Below, piece by piece: positions 1-5,954 of a stretch of 10,444 nt of DNA; the stretch's first letter is position 1; each line of letters opens with the position of its first letter. Source of the stretch: SVTX01 sp045602385 (GTDB lineage Bacteria > Bacillota > Clostridia > Oscillospirales > CAG-272). The notes under the pieces are model-generated. The model had not been told where the DNA came from, did no database searches, and was given only the letters and a program-made list of their open reading frames with translations. The stretch lies in the NCBI GenBank assembly GCA_045602385.1, contig JAZSBL010000015.1, positions 1-10,444 of the forward strand, in the 5' to 3' direction. The position numbers and the translations under genes were made by a program.

Positions 1-1
1 A

Positions 2-817
2 ATACTTCCCACAACTATAAATTGCGCGCACGGAAATATTAAAGCGGCAGATTGCGAAAGCCCGGAATACTGCCTGACCTGCGGCATCGTTTCTGAAGGT
101 AGCGAGCCACTCGGACATAACTACGTGGGTGAGCTGACTCTAAATAACACCTGCTCGTCTGTTGGCGAGATGACCTACGTTTGCCAGAATGATGCATCTC
201 ACGTCTATACCGAGGAGGTAGCTATCGATGAGAATGCACACACTTGGAATAACGGCGTTGTAACGACCGATCCCACTTGCTCCACCGTTGGCACAAAAAC
301 CTATACTTGTACGCACAATAGCGCGCATATAAAGACCGAGGACGTGGCGATCGATGAGAACGCACACACTTGGAATGAGGGTGTTGTAACAACTTCCCCC
401 ACCTGTACGGAAAAGGGCGTCAAGACATTCACTTGTACGCACAACAGCGCACACACAAAGACCGAGGACGTGGCGATTGATGCAAGCGCTCACGCACACG
501 GCTCTGAATGGAAATCAAATGCAAATGAGCATTGGAACGAGTGTGAGTGTGGTGACAAGGCAAACAAGGCAGCCCACGTTGATAACAACGCCGACAATAA
601 ATGTGACACGTGCGATTACGAAATGCCTGCAAACAATCCTGATAATCCTAACAATACACCCGACAATCCGAATAACACTCCCGATGCTCCTAACGAGGAT
701 AAGGACGGACTTGGTGCAGGTGCTATAGTAGGTATCGTCGGTGGCTCTATCGCAGCCCTCGGCGGCGGTGGATTCACTCTCTGGTGGTTCGTGTTCAGAA
801 AGAAAAGAATTATCTAA
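2..817 (+). CDS. C-terminal part of a repeat-built surface protein, membrane anchored (5' truncated by window edge)
   Basis: The frame is open from base 2, so the window cuts off the N-terminus; a GTG at 125 is not the true start. Seen: a Cys-rich module (CESPEYCLTCG, then LGHNY), then three tandem 42-residue modules at 101-226, 227-352 and 353-478. Each holds an H-x-W-N (or H-N-Y) motif, PTC/NTC, a TYTC/TFTC strand and a TE(D/E)VAI end. A different module follows (HWNECECG ... CDTCDYEM), then an Asn/Pro/Asp-rich spacer with NPDNPNNTPDN repeats, a Gly-rich hydrophobic helix (about 713-796) and a basic RKKRII tail. Such modules are known from large secreted proteins of gut Clostridia; their paired cysteines may bind metal or form disulfides. 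No LPxTG motif precedes the helix, so I infer anchoring in the membrane rather than sortase attachment to the wall. Ligand and role are unknown; adhesion or cell-surface display is a guess from architecture. Confidence 0.85.
   Translation: MLPTTINCAHGNIKAADCESPEYCLTCGIVSEGSEPLGHNYVGELTLNNTCSSVGEMTYVCQNDASHVYTEEVAIDENAHTWNNGVVTTDPTCSTVGTKTYTCTHNSAHIKTEDVAIDENAHTWNEGVVTTSPTCTEKGVKTFTCTHNSAHTKTEDVAIDASAHAHGSEWKSNANEHWNECECGDKANKAAHVDNNADNKCDTCDYEMPANNPDNPNNTPDNPNNTPDAPNEDKDGLGAGAIVGIVGGSIAALGGGGFTLWWFVFRKKRII
101..478 (+). repeat. Three tandem 126-bp (42-aa) coding repeats
   Basis: Copies start at 101, 227 and 353, exactly 126 bp apart. Copies two and three are close in DNA (both begin GATGAGAA-GCACACACTTGGAAT), while the first is degenerate. 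A fourth copy begins at 479 (GATGCAAGCGCTCAC) but passes at once into a different module. The near identity of two copies suggests recent duplication or gene conversion. Confidence 0.85.
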
Positions 818-853
818 AATAACAATCTTAATTCTCTAAATTAAGGCACATCC

Positions 854-885
854 AAAGCGGTGAGCAGAAATGCTTGCCGCTTTTT
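854..885 (+). terminator. Intrinsic terminator of the surface-protein gene
   Basis: AAAGCGG at 854-860 pairs with CCGCTTT at 877-883; the stem continues imperfectly through TGAGC/GCTTG around a short AGAAAT loop and ends in a T run. It lies 37 bases after the stop codon. Confidence 0.75.
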
Positions 886-1152
886 ACAAGCAAATAATTT
901 GTTCAAGTAGAACATACTTTGAGCAGCAAAAACAGATGCCACCCCCAAAAAACCAGATGTCGTAAGGCTTCTGGACTTTTTTGTACCCATTTTTCATAGT
1001 GCGATTTTAATAGATGCCAAACGCCAAAAACGCCGTGTGGATGGGATTTGAACTTAAATAATCGACTTTTTAGGGTGGTTTGTGTGGCTATTTAACTGTA
1101 CGATCTTACTTTTTTATTGTTTGTATTTGATAACTTTTTGTGTTCTAAAAGG
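886..1152. other. Gene-free stretch at the left edge of the AT-rich region
   Basis: I see no gene here. It holds a weak 5-bp hairpin flanked by A and T runs (943-980), too short to call a terminator with confidence. At 1035-1055, read on the minus strand, is a GTTCAAATCCC string resembling a tRNA T-arm, but no tRNA surrounds it. Composition turns clearly AT-rich after about 1057. Confidence 0.5.
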
Positions 1153-1181
1153 TGGAAAAATACAGAATTTCGTGGTATAAT
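1153..1181 (+). promoter_or_regulatory. Predicted promoter of the HNH-like gene
   Basis: -35 TGGAAA (1153-1158, 4 of 6 consensus), 17-bp spacer, -10 TATAAT (1176-1181) with the extended TGG before it. A start site near 1188 gives a leader of about 34 nt to the ATG at 1222 and excludes upstream translation starts. Confidence 0.7.
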
Positions 1182-1221
1182 TACTTATGGATTAGTATTA
1201 TTTGTTGCATGGAGACGTAAA

Positions 1222-2028
1222 ATGGACAACTTATTTCCCCAATCCCCCTCGCTAAAAAAACATATAGGAAAATGTGCGCTGTGCGGAAAAATAGATAAAA
1301 TTTCATATGAACACATCCCCCCAAAAGCCGCATTCAATTCATCTCGCACAAAACTTATAACGCTTAACACACTACTTAAGGAGAAAAATAAATATCATTG
1401 GGATATGAAAGGATTACCATATATAAGTCAGCAAAGCGGATCTGGTTTGTTTTCTCTTTGTGAGAAATGTAATAATATAACAGGAAAATGGTATGGGGCT
1501 GCATATCAAAGTTTTGCCGAAAAAGGAATGGGCGTTGTAACTTCTAAAATAGATGATATTTATAATAGTGTTGAATTCAAAGAAGTATATCCGTTAAAAT
1601 TTTTTAAGCAAATTATATCAATGTTTTGCTCTTTAAATCCCGAAGCCAATATAGATGATTTGCGAAAATTCGTTTTGAATAGGAATACAGTAGGTATTGA
1701 TAAAAACAGATACAAAATTTGTATGTACTTTACACGCAGCACTACAAAAAGACATGCAGGTCTAATGGCAACAGGTAATATACAAACTGGGGAAGTAATT
1801 CTATTTAGTGAGATTGTTGCCTGTCCTTTTGGTTTCCTGTTATATATAGATCCAAATGAAAAAATGATGACGCAAGGATTTGATATTACGTCATTGTCTG
1901 ATTATGACTATGATGAAATATGTAATATAAAAATGCCTTTAATTTTCAAAGAGGTTAACACATGGATGCCATACGATTATCGTTCTAAAAATGAAATTAA
2001 AAAAGATATTAAAGAAACAGACAAGTGA
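1222..2028 (+). CDS. Putative HNH-type zinc-finger protein, function unknown
   Basis: A 268-residue protein. I chose ATG 1222 because GGAG lies 7 nt upstream and a promoter at 1153-1181 would start the transcript only at about 1188; the frame is open back to 1117, but those codons lie in or before the promoter. Near the N-terminus are C18-x2-C21, then E30-H31-I-P-P and N39, and later C80-x2-C83-N84-N85. This CxxC ... EH(I)PP ... CxxCN spacing is the zinc-binding HNH/treble-clef pattern of many bacterial HNH nucleases and defence-associated proteins. The following 180 residues match no family I recognise; no membrane helix is evident. Codon use is strongly AT-rich, unlike the transporter and tRNA region downstream, suggesting horizontal acquisition. 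It stands alone: no methylase or other restriction partner is in view. Nuclease activity is inferred from the motif only, and a purely structural zinc site is possible. Confidence 0.65.
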   Translation: MDNLFPQSPSLKKHIGKCALCGKIDKISYEHIPPKAAFNSSRTKLITLNTLLKEKNKYHWDMKGLPYISQQSGSGLFSLCEKCNNITGKWYGAAYQSFAEKGMGVVTSKIDDIYNSVEFKEVYPLKFFKQIISMFCSLNPEANIDDLRKFVLNRNTVGIDKNRYKICMYFTRSTTKRHAGLMATGNIQTGEVILFSEIVACPFGFLLYIDPNEKMMTQGFDITSLSDYDYDEICNIKMPLIFKEVNTWMPYDYRSKNEIKKDIKETDK

Positions 2029-2071
2029 CTTAACGAAAATAAATATACATAACAAAAAATAACAAAATATA

Positions 2072-2100
2072 TTGAAAAATCCCTAAAACCGTGTTATAAT
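2072..2100 (+). promoter_or_regulatory. Strong promoter for the structured leader/small RNA
   Basis: TTGAAA (2072-2077), 17-bp spacer, TATAAT (2095-2100) preceded by TG for an extended -10 (TGTTATAAT). Predicted start is near 2107, at the very beginning of the left arm of the long inverted repeat. Confidence 0.85.
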
Positions 2101-2104
2101 AGGT

Positions 2105-2327
2105 TTGTCACACAAACTGAATAATCGGATTTTAGGGGTATTTTCTTTTTTAGGAATACTATACCCTTTTTTCGGCTACGCTTAAGTTATATGAGTTTGG
2201 CAAAAATGCGAACTCCACTAACTTGAGTGTAGCGAGTAATATCTCTATTCCGATTAGTTTGTGTGACAACAATCGGAGTTTGCGTTTTTCGGTGTGTATA
2301 ACTTCGGTTGTACACACCTTTTTATTT
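2105..2327 (+). ncRNA. Candidate structured small RNA or cis-regulatory leader, no family recognised
   Basis: Seen: TTGTCACACAAACT (2105-2118) plus AATCGGA (2123-2129) is the reverse complement of 2249-2269, giving a 21-bp closing stem with one 4-nt bulge. Inside, GGGTAT (2136-2141) pairs with ATACCC (2161-2166), and 2175-2197 pairs with 2211-2233 (23 positions, 18 Watson-Crick plus GU pairs) around a 13-nt loop. A second option is a 15-bp helix between 2202-2216 and 2275-2289 (two GU pairs), exclusive with the inner hairpin. The unit ends in a terminator (2291-2327). With a promoter starting at about 2107 it would be an RNA of about 217-220 nt. It lies directly before the gene at 2344, so it may be an attenuating leader, or a free RNA with read-through. 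The long hairpin with an asymmetric bubble recalls 6S RNA in outline; I recognise no riboswitch signature. Confidence 0.65.
2291..2327 (+). terminator. UUCG-capped intrinsic terminator before the 2344 gene
   Basis: GGTGTGTATAAC (2291-2302) pairs with GTTGTACACACC (2307-2318), 12 bp with one wobble, around a TTCG tetraloop, followed by TTTTTATTTT. The downstream RBS (GGAGG 2331-2335) is only a few bases further on, so most transcripts from the 2072 promoter should stop before the gene unless termination is regulated or leaky. Confidence 0.85.
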
Positions 2328-2343
2328 TGCGGAGGAAAACATT

Positions 2344-3213
2344 ATGAAAAAAGCATCTTCAATTGGGAAAAACATTACAAAGGGTTGCGGGATTTCGGTA
2401 ATAATTTTTATTTTGATTTTCGCAATCATAGTTGCTTTGGCATTATTATTGCCTGAAAATGACCAATCTAGCTTAGAGAATGAAGAGGAAAGCGAAATTG
2501 TTTTGAAACCATCTCCGATAGCATTTATAAATCGAACCTATGAAATAGATTATGTTGGCGGAGTACAATGGACGTTTGAAATAAAGAACAATTCAGAAAA
2601 AGAAATAAAATATGTAACTCTTGAGTGGAGTTGCTGTGATTCGGTAGGCGAACCGATATACGACGATATTACAGGGAAAAATATTGTTGGTTATAAATTC
2701 CCAGGTCCTTGGGAAAGTGGCGAAACAAAGCGTTATCAAACCGACAATACTTCAAAATTTTACAACCACGCCTATGCACAATCAAAGCTTGTCACCATAA
2801 AAGTCGAATTCATGGATGGAGAAATAGTCGATATCAATAGCAAAGAATACACGGATATTTTTAAAACAACTTCGTTAAACATTCCAACATTACCATATAC
2901 AGTTAATAAAGATGCAGATCAACCTTGTTGCACAATAACAAAAATAGAATATGAGTTTTTTGATTATACCACATATCACACTGACGGAAAATTTATAACT
3001 AATGATTTTGAAATCAGTATATACGGTGAGTATGATGAAGAATTTGCCCCAGATCAATATCAATTAATTGGTAAATTGATTAATTCTAAGGGTGAGACGA
3101 TTCTTGACTTTATTGTAGATTTTGACTATTCAGGACGTTATCATAAGCGTGCCCTTGATAGTATAGATCCCGGAGAAACGTATACATTAGAGTTTTGTTA
3201 TGAAAGCAAATAA
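2344..3213 (+). CDS. Signal-anchored extracytoplasmic protein of unknown function
   Basis: A 289-residue protein with a good RBS (GGAGG at 2331-2335, 8 nt before ATG 2344). The frame stays open upstream to 2308, but that start would sit in the terminator hairpin. Basic residues 2-13 precede a hydrophobic helix (about 16-36, VIIFILIFAIIVALALLL), then an acidic linker (ENDQSSLENEEESE). No lipobox cysteine follows the helix, so I infer an uncleaved signal anchor with the rest outside. Residues about 64-140 form a beta-rich segment (WTFEIKNNSEKEIKYVTLEW) resembling the FxLYD/DUF5780-like sandwich domains of Bacillota surface proteins; a second beta-rich part ends in IDPGETYTLEFCYE. Two Cys-Cys pairs (97-98 and one near residue 200) could form disulfides. 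It shares the AT-rich codon use of the HNH-like gene. The strong promoter and terminator-bearing leader suggest conditional expression. Function is unknown. Confidence 0.75.
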   Translation: MKKASSIGKNITKGCGISVIIFILIFAIIVALALLLPENDQSSLENEEESEIVLKPSPIAFINRTYEIDYVGGVQWTFEIKNNSEKEIKYVTLEWSCCDSVGEPIYDDITGKNIVGYKFPGPWESGETKRYQTDNTSKFYNHAYAQSKLVTIKVEFMDGEIVDINSKEYTDIFKTTSLNIPTLPYTVNKDADQPCCTITKIEYEFFDYTTYHTDGKFITNDFEISIYGEYDEEFAPDQYQLIGKLINSKGETILDFIVDFDYSGRYHKRALDSIDPGETYTLEFCYESK

Positions 3214-3389
3214 ATACACTTTTGAAATTAGCATCTATTTTGGATGCATATGAAATAGCCCCGAAAGTTGAAAATCCCTTGATTTTATTGACTTTTCGCC
3301 ATGGCATCTAAATTGGCGGTACAACACAACGAAAAGGACTTCAAATTCTATTTAATTGTGCCTTGCGCGGATTTTTTGGCTCATTTATA
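3214..3389. other. Gene-free right edge of the AT-rich region
   Basis: No convincing gene. A small GCATC/GATGC hairpin lies at about 3230-3247. CGAAAG (about 3263) and CTTTTCG (about 3292) can pair imperfectly around AAAATC/GATTTT, which may be a weak terminator for the preceding gene. TAGATGCCA at about 1012 occurs inverted near 3303-3311 (TGGCATCTA), too short to call element ends. Confidence 0.35.
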
Positions 3390-3418
3390 TTGATTTTCCA
3401 TAAATGTTGTGGTAAAAT
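3390..3418 (+). promoter_or_regulatory. Predicted promoter of the MFS-GDPD operon
   Basis: TTGATT (3390-3395), 17-bp spacer, TAAAAT (3413-3418) with TGG before it. The predicted start near 3425 leaves an 84-nt leader containing a hairpin: ATTCCAC (3438-3444) with GTGGAAT (3466-3472) and GCAT (3445-3448) with ATGC (3459-3462), separated by a 3-nt bulge. Confidence 0.75.
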
Positions 3419-3508
3419 GTAGTTGGTGTGCATTTTTATTCCACGCATGGCTGACGATATGCTCTGTGGAATGATCGTGCGCAAGACAAATTTTGAAAGG
3501 GAAATGCT

Positions 3509-5014
3509 ATGAAACTCAATTACAAACGCACTATCCTTGTTGGATTCGCGTTCTTTCTCATCTCTGCCTTCTGGCAGGCTTATGATGCGATAGTTCCGCT
3601 TATCCTTACCAATCACTTCGGACTTCCGCAGACAGCTTCGGGCGCGGTAATGTCTCTTGACAATATTCTTGCGGTATTTATGCTACCGATCTTTGGCGCT
3701 ATCTCCGATAAGGTCTGCACCAAGAAGATGGGCCGCAGAACTCCGTTTATTCTCGTAGGTACGATCGCGGCGGTTGTTGCGTTTGTATTCCTTGCGATAG
3801 TTGATACTATTCAGTTCAACACCCTCATAGAGGCGGGCATACACGACAGATACGTCGACGCGCAGGCTCTGATGGACGCTGCCAAGGCCGCCCTCAGTAA
3901 CGCCAAGGCCGCAGGCGACCAGACGGGTATTGAGTTGGCGAATGCTTCGATCGATGCTATCAACGCAAGCATCGATGCTATCAGAGCGGATGCTCTGGCC
4001 TTGACTATGTCAAACATCTGGCCTCTTATCTCCTTTGTGGGCGTGCTTCTTTGCGTTCTCGTTGCTATGGCAACCTTCCGCTCCCCCGCGGTGGCTCTTA
4101 TGCCTGACGTTACTATCAAGCCCTTGCGCTCAAAGGGAAATGCTATTATCAACCTCACGGGAACCGCGGGCGGTATTCTCGTCCTTGTTCTCGGAATGGT
4201 CTTCAAGACATCCACCATCAGCATGCAGTACGTAGGATACGTTCTGGCGGTTGTTACTATTATGATCACCGGATTGATCATCTTTATGCTGACCGTTAAG
4301 GAAAAGAAATGGGCGGCTGAAATGGAGGAGGAGACGGCTCGTCTCGGCCTCGAGGAACCCGCAGAGCCCGAAAGTGAAGGCGGAGAGGGACGCGGCCTTT
4401 CAAAGGCAGAGTTTAAGTCGCTCTTGCTTATCCTTGCTTCTGTTGCTCTCTGGTACATCGGTTACAACTCTATAACAAGTAAGTATTCCGTATATGCGTC
4501 CAACGTTCTTGGATTTGACTTTAATCTCACGCTCATAATCGCGCAGGCTGCGGCGATAGTTTCCTATATCCCTGTTGGCATTATCGCATCCAGGGTGGGA
4601 AGAAGAAAGACGATCCTTGCGGGCGTCGCTATGCTTGCTACCGCATTCGGCATAGGACTTTTTGTAGAGCCTACCACGCCTGAGATCCTTATGTATCCTG
4701 TATTCATACTCGCCGGTATGGGTTGGGCTACCATCAACGTAAACTCCTTCCCGATGGTTGTTGAGCTTGCAAGAGGCGGCAACGTCGGAAAATATACAGG
4801 ATATTACTACACCGCTTCTATGGCGGCGCAGATCGTGGCTCCTATTCTTTCGGGAATTCTTTATGATCTTCTCGGCATGCGCTACACCTTCTTCAGCTTC
4901 GGCGCAATATTCGTTGCCTTCTCCTTTGTTACAATGTTCTTCGTTAAGCACGGCGACTCCAAGCCTGTGGCTAAGAAGGATGCGCTTGAGGCGCTTGACG
5001 TAGGTGACGACTGA
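3509..5014 (+). CDS. MFS transporter of GPH/SLC45-like type
   Basis: A 501-residue polytopic membrane protein, RBS AAAGGGA (3496-3502). The N-half has a motif-A-like loop GAISDKV...GRRTPF (63-80), where the RRxPF element is typical of the glycoside-pentoside-hexuronide and SLC45 sucrose-type branches, and RSPAVALMPD (191-200). The C-half repeats the loop as GIIASRVGRRKTI (357-369) and has GKYTGYYYTASMAAQIVAP (427-445), also characteristic of that branch. About twelve helices can be counted. Between the third and fourth helices (about 103-166) is an unusual Ala-rich, Asp-spaced insert with a 7-residue tandem repeat (ASIDAIN/ASIDAIR, 146-159), probably helical and outside the membrane. The central cytoplasmic loop is acidic (271-300). 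Sugar or glycoside transport by proton or sodium coupling is the family expectation; the substrate cannot be read here. The phosphodiesterase gene starts 2 bp after the stop. Confidence 0.85.
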   Translation: MKLNYKRTILVGFAFFLISAFWQAYDAIVPLILTNHFGLPQTASGAVMSLDNILAVFMLPIFGAISDKVCTKKMGRRTPFILVGTIAAVVAFVFLAIVDTIQFNTLIEAGIHDRYVDAQALMDAAKAALSNAKAAGDQTGIELANASIDAINASIDAIRADALALTMSNIWPLISFVGVLLCVLVAMATFRSPAVALMPDVTIKPLRSKGNAIINLTGTAGGILVLVLGMVFKTSTISMQYVGYVLAVVTIMITGLIIFMLTVKEKKWAAEMEEETARLGLEEPAEPESEGGEGRGLSKAEFKSLLLILASVALWYIGYNSITSKYSVYASNVLGFDFNLTLIIAQAAAIVSYIPVGIIASRVGRRKTILAGVAMLATAFGIGLFVEPTTPEILMYPVFILAGMGWATINVNSFPMVVELARGGNVGKYTGYYYTASMAAQIVAPILSGILYDLLGMRYTFFSFGAIFVAFSFVTMFFVKHGDSKPVAKKDALEALDVGDD

Positions 5015-5016
5015 GC

Positions 5017-5871
5017 ATGATCCCCGTTGAAGTTTTCTATATACTGCTTGGCGTTTGCGGCTCTCTTGCCGCTATTTCCGCGGTATTATTTCTCGTTTAT
5101 TTGTTTATACTCGTTCGCCCCAAGGGTCGCCTGCCCGATGATAAGAGCCTGCTTTGCGACTACGCGCACAGGGGCTTGCACGGCGGCGGTGTTCCCGAAA
5201 ATTCGCTTGAGGCATTTGAGCTTGCCTGTCAGGCGGGCTACGGCATTGAGCTTGACATTCAGCTGTCAAAGGACGGCGAGGTCATGGTTTTCCACGACGG
5301 CACGCTGAACAGAATGACGGGTGTTGACAAAAAGCTCTGCGAATTGACGTCGGACGAGCTTTCAAATCTGCGACTTGCCGGGACGGAGCAGAGGATTCCG
5401 ACTCTTAAAGAGGTCCTTGTGCTTGTTGGCTGCAGAGTACCCTTGCTTGTTGAGCTTAAGGGCGGAACTCTCGACACTACGCTTTGCGGAAAGGCCTATG
5501 AGATACTGAAAGACTATGAGGGAAGCTTTTGTCTTGAGTCCTTTAACCCTTGGCTGGTAAAGGGAATCAAGGATCTTATGCCCGACCGATTCTGCGGTCT
5601 GCTTTACAGTAACATGGTACGTGACAAGAGGCGCGACGGGAAAAAGGTTACCGCGCTTGACCGCATTGTAAGTGCGATGGCTCTCACGTTCGTTTGCAAG
5701 CCAAATTTCATTGCCTACAACGAGGAGGACCGTGATTCCTTCCCTGTAAGGCTTTCGACGAGGCTTTACAAGACTCCGAGGTTTATTTGGACTGTCACGA
5801 GCCGGGCGGCGGTTGAAAAGGCGCACGAGCTTGGTGAATATCCTATTTTTGAGAAAATTGACAGAGAATAA
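5017..5871 (+). CDS. Membrane-tethered glycerophosphodiester phosphodiesterase (GDPD family)
   Basis: A 284-residue protein translated right after the transporter (ATG 2 bp past its stop; translational coupling is likely). An N-terminal hydrophobic helix (about 5-33) ends in the basic RPKGR, suggesting a membrane tether with the enzyme on the cytoplasmic side. The GDPD TIM-barrel signatures are present: AHRG with H51/R52, PENS, E78-L-D80 as metal ligands, and F-H93-D94 with H93 the second catalytic His, then IPTLKE and V-E146-L-K148-G. The C-terminal part (SFNPWLV, PNFIAYN, FIWTVTSR) follows the family order, and length fits the catalytic domain plus helix. The family hydrolyses glycerophosphodiesters to sn-glycerol 3-phosphate and an alcohol, as in phospholipid head-group recycling. 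No catalytic residue appears missing. Lysophospholipase D-like or glycerophosphoinositol substrates are possible alternatives. Confidence 0.9.
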   Translation: MIPVEVFYILLGVCGSLAAISAVLFLVYLFILVRPKGRLPDDKSLLCDYAHRGLHGGGVPENSLEAFELACQAGYGIELDIQLSKDGEVMVFHDGTLNRMTGVDKKLCELTSDELSNLRLAGTEQRIPTLKEVLVLVGCRVPLLVELKGGTLDTTLCGKAYEILKDYEGSFCLESFNPWLVKGIKDLMPDRFCGLLYSNMVRDKRRDGKKVTALDRIVSAMALTFVCKPNFIAYNEEDRDSFPVRLSTRLYKTPRFIWTVTSRAAVEKAHELGEYPIFEKIDRE

Positions 5872-5875
5872 ATAG

Positions 5876-5910
5876 AAAAAGGCTTCCGATGGTAGATCGG
5901 AAGCCTTTTT
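5876..5910 (+). terminator. Terminator of the MFS-GDPD operon
   Basis: GGCTTCCGAT (5881-5890) and ATCGGAAGCC (5896-5905) form a perfect 10-bp stem with a 5-nt loop, flanked by AAAAA and TTTTT, so it could work in both directions. It begins a few bases after the stop codon. Confidence 0.95.
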
Positions 5911-5912
5911 AA

Positions 5913-5949
5913 GTGCAGAGTGCAGAGAGCAAAGCGCAGAATGCAGAGT
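5913..5949. repeat. Short degenerate tandem repeat (GTGCAGA type)
   Basis: Successive units GTGCAGA, GTGCAGAGA, GCAAAGCGCAGA and ATGCAGAG follow the terminator directly. No coding sense; probably a slippage-prone intergenic repeat. Confidence 0.6.
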
Positions 5950-5954
5950 TACAT

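Noticed and set aside
690..817. Sortase (LPxTG) anchor in the surface protein
   Set aside because: A hydrophobic helix and basic tail are present but no LPxTG-like motif precedes them.
943..980. Possible terminator CCAGA/TCTGG with flanking A and T runs
   Set aside because: The stem is only 5 bp with a 12-nt loop; too weak to call.
1117..1221. N-terminal extension of the HNH-like protein from 1117
   Set aside because: The predicted promoter sits within this segment and a good RBS precedes ATG 1222.
2105..2269. Retron-type RNA (paired ends resembling a1/a2)
   Set aside because: No reverse transcriptase is in view; the downstream gene is a signal-anchored protein.
2308..2343. Upstream TTG start for the 2344 protein
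   Set aside because: It lies in the terminator hairpin and would put the strong GGAGG site inside the coding region.
1010..3312. TAGATGCCA near 1012 and its inverse near 3303 as ends of a mobile element
   Set aside because: Nine bases is within chance expectation for this distance and no longer match or target duplication is seen.
3811..4458. Minus-strand open frame of 215 codons inside the MFS gene (also 4400-4951)
   Set aside because: Antisense shadows of a clear transporter gene with no RBS or recognisable domains.
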